Shown: positions 44,561-55,989, numbered from the stretch's first letter. The stretch: DNA of 64,000 nucleotides from Platycnemis pennipes (GCA_933228895.1 OW121854.1:58880609-58944608), one strand, 5' to 3'. Translations and numbers: made by a program. Notes: generated from the sequence alone by a model not told the origin.

Positions 44561-45390
44561 TTCGTGTGAAAACATGTTCATACATGTTAAAAATCACTGC
44601 ATTCTAATTTCTACATCAAATCTACCATACCCATTTGATTTACCCGTACCTTTATTGTAGTGTATTACTGCCCCAATTGTGCGCCGAAATAATGTGTTTT
44701 GAAACGTTCTTACAATCTATCTCTGTAGTTTTTTCTTCATGCTCCATCCTGCCATAATATGCTGTAGCTACCATAACCGTAATTATATTGCCTATTATGA
44801 TCTCTGATTCTTCACGGGAAGAAAGGTATTTTAAGTCTAACTGTATGGCAATCAATCTCCTTCATCTTAGGCTAATGCACAAAGGAAAATACGATAAATA
44901 GTTGAGTTGGGAAAAGAAAAACGTTTCAAATGGGATGAAAATCGAAATGTTATCAGGAAAATGGCATTGAAAAGCGTAAAGCAGATCGGGAGTATTTTAT
45001 CAACTGTACGTTGATTCAGGCGCCCTCCAATTGGTATTATAATGCTCTACTAATTGAATTATCCTAATTGTTTCGTAAGAAAAGGAGAGGATTCTGAAAC
45101 GTACGCAAACAAGAAAATGGAAGATACCATTAAATCCGGGTGTTGTTAATGACGCGAGTAATATTTCCGGGCGTTATACCTGCGGTAGCTCTTCGTTTCC
45201 TTTAAAGAGCTGTGTTCTCTTGCTCGGTATCGTGTAAATTTCAATTGGAGTTTATTTTTTGAGTAAAAGTTACGTGCTCTTTGAGAAATGGGCTTCTTTT
45301 ATAAGCTCACGAGTGTTTCGGCTCCGAAAAAAAGGAATCTTTATTCAATTTGAAGGGACGACAGGTCTGCCTTCCCCTGACTTTGCACGG
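44561..45390. other. No recognisable gene
   Basis: AT-rich DNA with no recognised repeat or conserved open frame. Confidence 0.4.
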
Positions 45391-46260
45391 CTCAGACACA
45401 AGGGCCTGCGTGTCCCGGAAGAATTTTGTAACAGTTCCGCTCTTCTGGAAAACGTGAACCGCGCGCACGCATGCCCATCGCAATTAATTTGCGCATCACG
45501 ACAGTGGCGTGTCCGCCATCCGTCCGTCCCGTTTGCTCTGCTTGCACTTTTGGGAGAAAGATAAGGAGCGGGAAGCGTGCCGCGGAAAAGGTTTTATCAT
45601 TATTATCCATTATTTTTTTCTGTGGAGGACTCCTCCCAACCTCAACCACTACGTTTCCTTCTCTCTCCCTCTCTTCATCTTCAGCACCGGTTGTTTAACA
45701 TCTGAAGCCGCCTCGGGAAAACCTTTTCCGGGCGATATAAGCGATCATCTGTCGACTCGTGCTAAAAACGAGCGGAATCGGTCTTGGGTCTGTTTTGTGG
45801 TGTGAGGGAGAGGGGGCAAGGGACGCCCCTAGACCACCACCTCCGCCTGTCCCTCCCACCCCCTAGTTCCGTCTGCCGCCCCTGCTGCTGAAGCGACCAA
45901 ACCCCCTCCCCTCCAATCCTCGCCCCCCCGGGGGCAGGTGCTCACTCCTATCCTGCCCCCGCTTCCTCCTCTTCCGAAATTTCTGCCGCCCGCCCCCGTT
46001 TCCTCAGCGGGTCGGAGGACTTCCATCCCCCGCCCCTCGACACCACCGGCAGTAGCGTCAGAGGGTGCTGTTGAAATCCTTCCGGGCCTTTTGGCACGAG
46101 CCAAGAGGCTGCTGGGGCGGTTTGGGGGAGGAGGGGGTGATGAAGGGGGCGTGCTGGCCGGTCCTTCCTCAACATTGATGGGTTTGATGGGGTGAAATGG
46201 TTTTTCCTCTCGCTTCTCGTCGCATCCAGAGCGTTTCCTGAGGAGTGGGGCATCTAGTCT
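45391..46260. other. GC-rich low-complexity patch with G-quadruplex motif
   Basis: GC- and CT-rich block with overlapping open frames of 85-101 codons on both strands, all dominated by P, R, G and A and lacking domains. Four G-runs within 46114-46149 (loops of 6, 4 and 7 bp) fit a plus-strand G-quadruplex pattern. I see no splice-bounded exon. Likely non-coding. Confidence 0.4.
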
Positions 46261-46439
46261 GGGCTGCTTTTGTCTCCCTCAAGGCAATCACGCTAAGTCG
46301 GCAGATTGGATATTAAAAAAATACCACCTCACTTGGGTTTTTTGCAGTTTAGATTCTTGCCCATACGATTACGTTCATCGCACCCAAGCCTTTTTCGTTT
46401 GCGTACCCCTTGGCAGTCAGTACATTCCCCTATCTGTAC

Positions 46440-46630
46440 CCCTTCATCGTCAGTATTTCAATCCTAGGATTGGTTCACTGCTGCCCTCCATTCTGCCTTA
46501 TTCAGTGTAAATACCCTCCCGCCCTGATAGGTTATCTCTTCTCGTCCTTCTTCATTTACCCTATGTACTTGTCCCTTGGTCTTCCTCGTGACACCTTCCC
46601 TTCAGTTTTCCCTTCTATTATTAACGTCGC
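46440..46630 (-). mobile_element. Diverged LINE 3' end (GAT-tail relatives)
   Basis: On the plus strand AATCCTAGGATTGGTTCACT with CCCTCCATTCTGCC is the antisense of the coding end WRAAVNQS and the following CCAATCCTAGGATT motif shared with the LINE at 29495. Upstream the similarity is weaker, so this is a related subfamily. Confidence 0.55.
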
Positions 46631-47241
46631 CTCACAAATCTGTACCCCTTATGCACGAGCCATTCTTGTAATGTGCAGCTGCTGTTCATTTACAGTTGAA
46701 TCAGCAGTGAAGTAACTGGCAATATAATTGTACGTTTGGCCATAAAGCAATGCCGATTGTTTTCCCGGAGCTGATGTAAATATTCAGGTGAACAATTGTG
46801 CTTACTATTCCACCATTGTACTCTTCGCATACCCGTAAATTATCAAGCATGCATCTCAAGGTACCTACACGTATAGAGGACCCCTGGGAACCACTGCTCT
46901 AGGAGGAGGAGTATGCGTATTTATATTTTTGTATTCAGCTTATATTTAACATATATAGGAAATTCACACGGAAGGAAATGTGCGTGACTAGGAAGGTATC
47001 CTTTTTTTTTATATAAATAGCGTTTTGGTGAATTTGATAAATAAGACCAATAATATACGATAACAATAGTAATGTGAAGGTCCTAGTTTAAAATCTAGCA
47101 ACCAAGCCACCTACAGCTCGACTTTTCTTACTTCCAGCTAAAACTTCGGAAAAAATGGTTTAGCTGTATCGGTTTTTCTCATCAACTTTCCCGCATTTTA
47201 ATAATGCATCTCTTAAAATATATATTTTATGTGGAAAAATG
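46631..47241. other. No recognisable gene
   Basis: AT-rich DNA; no recognised feature. Confidence 0.4.
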
Positions 47242-47982
47242 TTCTCACTCCCATCATCATCATCGGTCAACAATCCTAGGATTGGTTTGACGCAGCCCTC
47301 CAACTCGATTCTTCTATCGGCCAACCTTCTCATATTGACACGTTGCTCCTCTCTTTTACATCTTTCACAACTTTCCCCGTATACCTCATACGAGGCCTGC
47401 CTTTTCCATTCTTCCGGTTCACTTTTCCCTCGACGATTGTCTTCACCAGGCCATCGTGTCTAAAGATGTGGCCTATTAAGTTGTCCCGTCTTCTTTTTTT
47501 TTCCATTTTATCCATTATCCATTTTATCTTCATCATTATTCGGTAGCATCACATTTCAAATGCTTCCAGCGTGGACTTCTCTGCTGCTGTCATTGTCCAT
47601 GCTTCGCTGCCATATTGTAGAATGCTCCAGATGTATGTTCTAATGAAATGTTTCCTCGCTTTCACGCTTGTATTTGCAGCTTCAAGCAGAATCTTCTGGT
47701 AAAATGCCCCTTTCGCTTGGGAAATTCTACTGGCAATTTCTCTTTTTCTTCGTCAATCGCTGGTTACTCGGCTTCCCAGGGAACAGAACTCTTTCACCTC
47801 CTCGATTTTTTGTTTTCCTAGTTTTACATTAGTCCAGGCTTCCTTTCTCCCACTGCATACCAATACCTTAGTATTCTTTTTATTGATAATCTGATGGTAT
47901 CTGGTTATTGTTCTTTCCATATTTCCTAGTGTCTTCTTTAAATCTCCTTCTGTTTCTGCCATGACTGCTATTCTCACTCCCA
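47242..47982 (-). mobile_element. 5'-truncated LINE with perfect 12-bp TSD (minus)
   Basis: The insertion 47254-47970 (717 bp) is flanked by exact copies of TTCTCACTCCCA at 47242-47253 and 47971-47982. The minus strand begins just inside the RT catalytic-box region (AVMAETEGDLKKTLGNMER) and continues with KEAWTNVKLGKQKIEEVKEF. After frameshifts it reads RRRDNLIGHIFRHDG and NGKGRPRMRYT, then the GACCGATGATGATGATGG tail. Same family as 29495-30540. The 86-codon frame at 47753-48013 starts outside the insertion and reads across its junction, so its first residues are not LINE. Confidence 0.92.
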
Positions 47983-48770
47983 CCAAAATTTTTATGGATA
48001 CGCACACTTTCATGTACGCATGTATTCTTGCAAATCATCGGCTGGTAGACAAATTACGCAGGTAGTTTTTTCTACCTCTTGATTTCTCTGGTTAGCTGAA
48101 TGAATAACTATGTGCTTTCTAAACTTTTATACTTTGTGGGAATGTAAACATAGATTCGTTCCCGTCCAGTCCCTTAATTTAGTCGGTAATTTATGGTTAC
48201 CATATTTTCCGTTGACCTCCGAAACATCTCTTTAAGAGTTTTGAATGCTCGGGTACTGCTTTAGTATTCATGACTTCGGCCCGAGGCAACTGTCCCGTTG
48301 ATCAATGTGTATGTTCTGTTAACTGTTGCACGAACTCAATTTTCTTTTCTCTCACGCTGGTTCCCAGTTGACATCCACGTTTTAACACACCGATAGGCCC
48401 ACATTCCTTCGGTATTCCGTGTCCCCTCGGGCGGCTAAAACCCGTGTTACTAAAACGTCCAGTCAACCACGATGTCTCCCACGAAGTGGACCCATGTCAC
48501 GGGGACGTGATTCTTTCCTCTTTGGAGAAGTTTATGGAGGGAGTAGAATGAAGGCGCTCGGCTTCCAAGCCTATAAGAAACCATTCATATGATTGCCTTT
48601 TATTTTTTTCCGTGATTCCGTAAAAAATATTTGGTGAAACAAAGTATACACATTTTTCGCATACGTGTTTAATCATACTTTTCAGAATCATACTTTTTAT
48701 CTAGTGTCTTATGCACTGCAAGAATCGGCTTCTATCATATTTCAGAAATAAAAGTTTGGTGATCTTTCAA
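47983..48770. other. No recognisable gene
   Basis: AT-rich to neutral DNA with no recognised repeats or conserved frames. Confidence 0.4.
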
Positions 48771-48778
48771 AGGTTTAT

Positions 48779-48870
48779 TGTGTGGCACAACACGTTTCGC
48801 CACTCTGTGGCACAATTATATTGTGCATGACCGTGCCACAGTGTAGTGAAACGCGTCGTACTTTCCGATA
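48779..48870. repeat. Foldback with hammerhead-like half motifs
   Basis: The arm at 48790-48813 (ACACGTTTCGCCACTCTG...) is inverted at 48833-48856 (CACAGTGTAGTGAAACGCG...), with a 19-bp spacer. The plus strand carries GTGAAACGCGTCGTAC and the minus strand GGCGAAACGTGTTGTGCC with CACACAATAAACC. Both resemble the GAAA/stem III/cleavage side of Penelope-associated hammerheads. The first core box is not recognisable (CATGACC at most), so these are half motifs in inverted arrangement. Confidence 0.55.
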
Positions 48871-49249
48871 TATATGTGGAAGATTACTTATTCAGAAATA
48901 AAATCGAAAACTTCCGCCAAGGTGGGCATAATTCAATGAATTTTATCTTCACATTACGTAATACTGTAAAAGTTACCACCAGCGTCTGTGGTGTATGAAC
49001 CAACCCCTGGGGCGTATAGATGTAAAGGAAATAAACCTTTTGTTAGCGACTATAAAGAGGGTTTTTGTATTTGCCTATAATTCTAAATTTTACCGAATTT
49101 ACCCAAGAAAAGAAATATTTTCGCATGCAATATTGCTACTAATGACAAGTTGTATGACAATCCCTGTGGGATGCCCATATCGCCCATACACCCACTCAGA
49201 AGTTATTTTAAAATCATGCTAAGAAAATAAACTTGTGATCGTATAGTCT
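48871..49249. other. No recognisable gene
   Basis: AT-rich; a 75-codon frame at 48995-49222 has no recognisable product. Confidence 0.4.
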
Positions 49250-49330
49250 CACCTACATCTACATGATTCCCGCAAGTAATCGGTAGGCTAAATAGCTTGC
49301 AGTGAACCACCACCAGGCAATATTATTATC
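49250..49330 (-). mobile_element. Diverged LINE 3'-tail fragment
   Basis: CACCTACATCTACATGATTC is followed by a degraded hairpin region ending GAACCACCACCAGG. Assigned by the tail and its position relative to the hairpin remnant only. Confidence 0.4.
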
Positions 49331-50499
49331 TAAATTCAAAACACGGGTTACTTGCCACGCTTACCTACCACTTACATTAAGGGTTTTTGTTAACCTGCGA
49401 CTCTAAATCAAATTCCCTAAAGAAATAATTTTTAACATTTCAATATTTCTATCAATGAAGAGCCATTACCCTCGTGCAGGCATTCAAAAGAAGGGCAAAA
49501 TTCTAGCTTAGCTGTCTTACCTACCTCCTTGGCATAGCATTGATCTAATCTATTATTTTTCCGTATTGTATGTACAAGAAAAAAACCAAACGCTTTGACT
49601 GGGCACAAGTTGAATCCGAATAGACCGTTACTGTGCCAAATACTGTAATCAGTTGGCCTTTAGGAATTTATGAAGGAGCTACGTGTTAATAGATGGCTTT
49701 ACGCTGGAATTCCATTCGTGTGCACGTAGCACAATGAAAGCCACGAAGAGGTTTTTTGTGGATGAGTCTTGGCATATTGTAGATACATTCAAAACAAAGA
49801 TTAGGCCTTGTGGGGCATTGAAAACACGGCACTTTTTAGACTAGGCATACACATTGTACTTACCAAATAGTGAGACTACAATGGAATGACTTGCTATTAA
49901 TTGTTTTCACGTTTCTTTGTTTTCACCAGTATTTATTACAACAGAATTACACGATTATTAGACTAGCATGATTAGACCATTGAGATGGGTTATTAGCCTA
50001 TTTTTTCGTTATTTAGTCTTTTCCTTTAGAATGCGCAGAAAAAATTGTTACTAGCACACAGAATTATTCTCTTTTCTTAAATTATTACCTGTTAACCTAC
50101 AAGTACAGGGTACAAACACTGAAAGGGGATTATCATATATCCAATGAGTCTTAATCTCATCATGAAATATGATTTTCTGTCATGAATCACGAAAACTTCG
50201 ATATAATACCCCGATATTTGGTAAAATTTTGCTTCTTTGAATAACATTAACCTAATGGCCAAATGTATTGTTAAATTTGACTCTCAAAGGATACATATGA
50301 TGTACCGCTCACAAAAAAATATATTGCCAGACATTAAAATATCACTGGCGGAACAAGCGAAGGGTTTTTGAAGAGTTTGGCCGCTGAGGACGAACAGGAA
50401 GCGTAGCTACCATAGTTAATTTATTTTTCCCCACGCATTCGAGGGTGCAATTAACATAAGTCATTGGTATTATGAACTTATTTAGGATGTATTGCCGAC
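49331..50499. other. No recognisable gene
   Basis: AT-rich DNA with no recognised repeats or frames. Confidence 0.4.
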
Positions 50500-51195
50500 T
50501 ACTACATCTACGTAATACCCTGCGAGCCACCACGAGGGTGAGTGGCAGGGGTTGAAGATCACCAAACATGCACTATTGATATACAAATAGGGTACTACAT
50601 GGAAACATTGCACATAACAGGGTCACATGCAGCTACACGGTTACCATCTACATAGTAAAAAAGGGATTGGTTGTTAATACATGCATCATGCACTACAGAC
50701 TATTCTAACAATATTTCACCTACCTATCCCTTTGCTGTGCTGCCTATTGTGTTCTCTTATGGTACGGGGGAAAAATGACATTGTAAATCTATCGGTACGA
50801 CAATCTATGCTTCTAATATTGTAAATACAACTAAACCTAGCATAATACAGAGGGGTTTTTAATAATATCTAACGTCATTTGTAAACGAAACATGCTTCGA
50901 ATTACTTTAAAGGTTTAACCTAAATTTTATTCTGCGGTTTGATACTAATTCCTATACTAGTTCGTCTATCAAACTCGTAATGCTAATACAATTATCATAA
51001 CAGCCTTCAACAAATCTAGCTGATCTCCTTCACACACGCTCTAATTCATTTATCATACCTTCCTCGTACGGATCCCATATACTGGCAGCATATTCTAAAT
51101 GAGCTCTGACAAGTGTAAAATAGCTTCTTTCTCGTACTCTCTCATCGCATTATCCATGAACCCTTTTACGAATCCTAATCTACGAAAATCTACCT
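50500..51195 (-). mobile_element. LINE 3' end: RT C-terminus plus full 3' UTR
   Basis: Most informative copy of the tail family. The minus strand from about 51160 reads DERVRERSYFTLVRAHLEYA, then ASIWDPYE, then GMINELERV, a stop, RRSARFVEG, and SITSLIDEL near 50960. It continues with the 3' UTR (GTCATTTTTCCCCCGTACC, GCAGCACAGCAAAGGG), the hairpin and a TAGATGTAGT end at about 50500. It is 5'-truncated and has stops, so it is a pseudogene. It anchors the otherwise anonymous tails to a CR1/jockey-group LINE. Confidence 0.88.
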
Positions 51196-51229
51196 AAACT
51201 TCACTTACCTACCCTTCTGACTCCATCGA

Positions 51230-52440
51230 AATTGCCCCACCGTTCCCCGAATGGAAATCGACGAAAAAAATGGAAGAGATATGGCTGGTTGGGGAGGATA
51301 TTGGTAAGAGAGGATATTGAGGGAGAGAGACGGGTGCATCGGATGCCCTCTCTGGAAGAAGGGGTGTGGGTGGTGGAGAGGAGAGTCCGTCAACCCTCGC
51401 CGTGCGCGTATGCTCGTGCGAGCGAATGCGTGGATTATGGGACGAGATGTGTAGACACGGACGGGGTTTATTGGTAAAGAGAGGGAGAGATGGTGGAGGA
51501 GGAGGGGTCGCAGGGTGCTCTGTGGGATGGAGGTGTTTTTAGGATGGTTTGTGCGGGGTTTTTGAGGGTTTTTGAAGTGGTCTCTCCCTTCTTCCGCCCC
51601 CCTCTCCTCTGCTTCAAGTCCCCTCATATGGATGGATAGGAGTTGGTGGTGGTGGTGGGTGTTTTCACGGAGGGGGCAGGTGTGAGTAGTGGGCGGATGC
51701 ATCGGACTTTGTGTGCGTGTCTGCGTGCGTCCGCGTGTCTCGTGCGTGAGTATGCCAGCACGGCGGCTCCTCCTGTTCCCCTGATGCCCATCCAAAAGGT
51801 TGGTCCCTCCCCCCTCTCCTCTCTCGAAATCCTTCTCGTTTTCCATCCCTCCCACCCCACCCTTCTCCGACGAGAGGGAGAGCACTCCTTTTGCATCCCT
51901 TCGCTTCAGGACTGCCTCTTCCCCTCTTCTTACCCTCCCCTGAAGGGTGTGGGGTTGGGGGGGGGGGCACCCTGTGGCAGAGGGTAACCGGAAACCGTCA
52001 CCTGTTCCGGAAGTGGGGATCGATGGCACACTCTCTCTCCTCTCCTCCTCTTCCCGATCCCTTGCACCGTGTGGTTCCTTTTCGGCAGCCGCTTGCCCCC
52101 GCCGGTGGGGCGGGGGCTGCCCTTCCCGCCCCCGCTCTGCACACTGCTTGCCTGCTTGCTTCTCTCTGCGAAAGCTCTCCTCTCTCCTACTCTACACCTC
52201 TTGTGCGTCTCGATCACCGGGTCCTCATCCTTTCCTCCCTTACCCCAAACCATCGCAACCCTCCATCGTCTTTTTTTTCCATATACCACCCACCCACCCT
52301 CCGACATCCTTACCCTGCCGGTCTGGTATGGATCCGCCTCCTCCTTTCTCTCCTCTCACATCACCCACCCTAGCCAATCGGCGGTGGTAGAAGTGGCGAT
52401 CGTCAGATGGTCATGATTAGGGAAACTCCCTTGTCGGAAT
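51230..52440. other. 1.2-kb GC/CT-rich low-complexity island
   Basis: Strongly strand-asymmetric, purine- then pyrimidine-rich DNA, with long open frames on both strands (274 codons minus at 51205-52029; 160, 147 and 115 codons plus; 125 codons minus). All consist of repeated H, P, R, S and G without a domain and overlap each other, as expected when stop codons are rare. Four G-runs at 51945-51967 fit a G-quadruplex. I see no evidence for a real gene. Confidence 0.5.
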
Positions 52441-54729
52441 TCGAGCCTGTCGTTATCGCTTTATGGGCTGCACACACACCCACCCCAACTCTTCACCCAT
52501 TCTCCGCCCCTTAATATTTTCTTTACCCCGTGTGGCTGTTGTATCTAATTAGTTTAAAACAAGCCAGTCATTGATAGCCGGAGTAATTTTTCTCCGGTGA
52601 AGGGAGGAAAAAAAAAGGACGTTCCGGGTGGAAAAGAGTTGGCGTCGCATAAAAGCTTTGACTTCCGGATAATCTTAATTGAAAAACATTTAACGAGTTT
52701 TCCCCTCTCCGTCGCTCTCTCGAGACGGGTGCACATGTCGCGGGGCAACGATTTTGCGTTTTATGGGAAGGTTCAGATTAAAAGAGCTGACCTGTTGCGG
52801 CTAAGTGGGCCAAAATTGCGCGGGATTTTATGGGGATACCCAATACCCAAATTATCTCGTAGTTTGGGTGCAAGGGATCTCGAGTGGTGGGTCTCGCTAT
52901 GGTTGGGTTTCAGTGCTTCGTAAAACTACAGCTGGGTAACTTTGCGCATATGTCAAGATGAATTCCTTTGACTTTTGTTCCTTGCATTTGAACTGTGTAA
53001 TTTGTATAGCATTGTATGGCTAAGTATTGCATTGTATGGCTAATGCATTGTATGGCTGAGACCATTTCAGTTAGTACTCATGACTTCTATTCCAATTAGG
53101 GTGAACGTTAATCCTCGTCTTGTGGTATGTACACGAGCATTATAAGATACCGGTGCGCGATACTGCTTTAAATTTACCAGTCAGATAGTATCACTCAGTG
53201 ATTCAACCCGAAGGTTGGTTTGATAGGTGAGGGTATCTCACCTATATACCGGCCCTAGAAAGTTCATGAATTTTCAGAGCGTATTTTTCCGTGCTGTACC
53301 ATTTCTTGCTTGCAATTGCTGTGGTCATTTTTATTATCACTCATACTCGCCATGTTTATCATATCCAGCTGATTTTAGTGACTGATACTGTGATTGCAGT
53401 AATGGGGTATGGAGCGGACCTGTCTGAACTAGGTTATACTACCTTAGGTAGTAACTGAACAGGATAATAGTGCAGGTCATTCCTGTCGGAATAGCCATTG
53501 AAGAGAACTTAGGAGCATATCTGAGACCAATGAAGAATTTTAAGCCCTTATTGCCCTTTTGGTGAATCCTAAGGTTTTGCCGATCAATGAGAAGAAATGC
53601 TCTTTTTACGGAAAGTAATCCACACAATATACGATCGATTTCATTATTCCTCTTTATTGATGAATTTAAAGGCAAGGAGTTAATAACTCAAGGATACTTT
53701 TATGGGTGGTTCTAAGCAGACAATGGGGCATCTAGGTTTACGACTATTTGTATAGAATATTTTTAGAATATTATATATGTTAGTAATCGCATGGCTTTGG
53801 TTCTGAAGAGTTGCTGCGAGGGCAGCAACTATTCCAATCTGAGTTTCGTTAAATCTTATTTCCATAATGTCAATCCCTATTCCCAGCGTGGAAGTACAGT
53901 TTCATTTGTGATCACTGCCTGACTTACAATCTGAAACTCATATTGTCAGTATGCGTTTTATGAGCGTGCCCCTGTGTCCTATGAGGTATCCTGGAACTAA
54001 TTGTGGAAAGGTCCTGCTACGTCACCCCGGGGGAAAGGGTTTCGGGTAACTGAGCAGTAGACTGACGCTTTCCGCTGCGTGGTTGTTTGTTCCGGACCCC
54101 TTAAATATGTGGCGGCGGGGTGCCGAGCTGTTGGAGTAGCTTTCGCCTCGCGAGGTTTTTGTTGTGACTTGGGTTTCGGGAGGAAGACAATCAAGGCCTA
54201 CTGCAAGTCGCTTAATCCTCAGTAAATTACCCATTTATAGGCGATTGTGCGGGCAGGGCCAGGAAAGGGGTTGCGGGTGATTCAATGGGTCCCGCGCACA
54301 GAGAGAGCGAGAGCACAGTATAGGTGGCGATCGTATCTCAATTCTATCAACCCAATGGGGAATGTGTTGCGCCACGTTTGAATGCTCGTGTGGAAATCGT
54401 TTATTCACGGTCGACTGTGCCTCCAACGTTTCTCACCTGTTCAATTCCATGCTAGAAAATGCTTATGATACCGATAGCATTCCGGTTTTCTTTGCTGGAT
54501 CACAAGTCCTTAACAATGCGTTTTAAACTATATTGCTTAAAAAGAAAACAAACACACAAAATGTTGGAAGTGTTATAAAGAGACATGAAATAAAGGTTAA
54601 CCACAAGAAAATAAAATATTTGAGATTTTAGAGAAAAAAAAGAGCGGTAGTAAATTTAAAATTAGATTACGTAGGTTTCTTTAAAGAGATTTATTATTCT
54701 ATATTCCCCAAAGCGTGCTAGAGCTTGCT
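52441..54729. other. No recognisable gene
   Basis: Mixed composition. A short direct repeat (GCATTGTATGGCTA, three imperfect copies) lies at about 53012-53057. A palindromic segment near 53200-53260 (AACCCGAAGGTTGGTT; GGTGAGGGTATCTCACC) looks like a retroelement 3' end but could not be assigned. The 54000-54430 frames have no recognisable product. Confidence 0.35.
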
Positions 54730-54793
54730 TGACTGTAAGCTAACCTAACTAACAGCCTTTATAGTGTCTTGCTGGGTATTATGTAGATGTAGT
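54730..54793 (+). mobile_element. Deleted short-subfamily LINE tail
   Basis: TAAGCTAACCTAACTAACAG joins directly to GTGTCTTGCTGGG and TATTATGTAGATGTAG, that is, a short-subfamily copy with its middle removed. Confidence 0.6.
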
Positions 54794-54877
54794 GATGCTA
54801 GAATGTAAACATATAAAGGAAATCACTACGTACTTATACTCTGCATCAACATCAGCAATACTATTTCTAACAAGCGT

Positions 54878-55240
54878 ATCTACATTTACATAATAACCTG
54901 CAAGCCCCGCAAGGGTGCGTGACAGGGGGTAAACCATCACCAAGCATGAACAAGCATTGTCAATAAGAGAAAACACTCCCTCCATACAGACATGCAAAAA
55001 AATACTGCACTGGTTTATAAACTAGTTTCATGACACCAAGAGGCACAATGCTACAACCCCGAGAAAATATTTATCATATAGTTACAAGACTCGTGAATAG
55101 TTATCTATTAATTACACTAAATTATCAGTTGTAACAAAGTAATGTAATAGTTTTTCATTAGCTGGTCATTTCCATGAATTAATTAAATTAAGAACTTATA
55201 TTGTATCATGTACATACATTTTTATCACATTTATGTGCAT
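54878..55240 (-). mobile_element. LINE 3' end, subfamily C (minus)
   Basis: Tail ATCTACATTTACATAATAAC; hairpin CCTGCAAGCCCCGCAAGGG and GTGACAGGGGG; body shared with 24460 and 44247 (CATACAGACATGCAAAA, AATGCTACAACCCCGAG). Confidence 0.7.
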
Positions 55241-55245
55241 ATAAA

Positions 55246-55912
55246 CATCTACGTAATACCCTGAGAGCCACCGGAGGGTGTGTGGCAGGAGTTGAAGATC
55301 AAACATGCACTACTTACATGCATCTAAGAGCTATAAACTACCATACCGTGGAGACCTGTTAGATATAATGGTCACGTGCCATTAGATGGTCAATATGTAC
55401 ATGGTAATTAGGTGATTACAGGTTAGAAAAGCATATCTAAAAATATATTTATCTGCATTTCCCTAGCATGCATGAGGTAATAATGCTAAAACATGCTTCA
55501 TGCACCACAAATTACTCTCAAATAATTTCACTTACCTATCTCTTTGCTATGCTGCCTATCATGTTCTATTACAGCAGGTGTAGGTAGGGGATAGTTAGGG
55601 AATAGGTAGGGAAAGGGATAGGTAAGGAAAATATTTTAGAGTAGCCTGTAGTGCATGATGCATGTATTAACCCCTTCATTACTATAGATACTAACAATCT
55701 AGTTGCATGAGACCCTATAGTAGCTTGTTTACATGTCAATAGTCCATGCTTAGTGATCCTCACCCCTGCCACACACCCTCGCGGTGGCTTGCAGGTATCG
55801 CGAAGACGTAGATGTAGGTGCGCGGGAAAAATGACATTGTAAATCTATCGATATTACAATCTATCTCTCTAGTCGTGTTAATCCGATCAAATTCAGCATG
55901 ATAAACTGAAAT
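55246..55912 (-). mobile_element. LINE 3' end interrupted by an inverted relative
   Basis: The outer copy (minus) has the tail ACATCTACGTAATACCCTG at 55246, then the 3' UTR to TGCTATGCTGCCTATC (about 55570). It resumes at GGTGCGCGGGAAAAATGAC (about 55817) and ends near 55912. Comparison with 40968-41160 and 50500-51195 shows these two pieces are contiguous in the uninterrupted element, so about 246 bp were inserted. Confidence 0.8.
55572..55817 (+). mobile_element. Nested LINE tail inserted in opposite orientation
   Basis: A plus-sense tail copy: TGCATGATGCATGTATTAAC, TCACCCCTGCCACACACC, GGTGGCTTGCAGG and an end GACGTAGATGTAG. It begins with a TAGGTAGGGATA-like degenerate tandem (55576-55625). 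Together with the outer copy it makes a large imperfect palindrome. No clear TSD was seen. Confidence 0.75.
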
Positions 55913-55914
55913 AA

Positions 55915-55980
55915 GAATTCAGTGGAGAGCTGCGTCAAACCAATGTCAGAATTGCTCACTGGTGATGATGATGTTGATGC
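55915..55980 (+). mobile_element. Very short LINE tail (GAT-tail family)
   Basis: GAATTCAGTGGAGAGCTGCG, TCAAACCAATGTCAGAATTG and GGTGATGATGATG match the final ~65 bp of the LINE at 29495-30540. It abuts the nested LINE copies. Confidence 0.7.
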
Positions 55981-55989
55981 AGATTGTGG

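Noticed and set aside
47753..48013. 86-codon minus frame as a single gene
   Set aside because: It crosses the LINE insertion junction at 47970/47971, so it is a chimera of flank and truncated RT.
51205..52029. 274-codon minus-strand open frame, longest in the window
   Set aside because: Low-complexity H/P/R/S composition in a GC/CT-rich island, overlapped by several equally long frames on the other strand; no domain, no start context, no splice-bounded structure.
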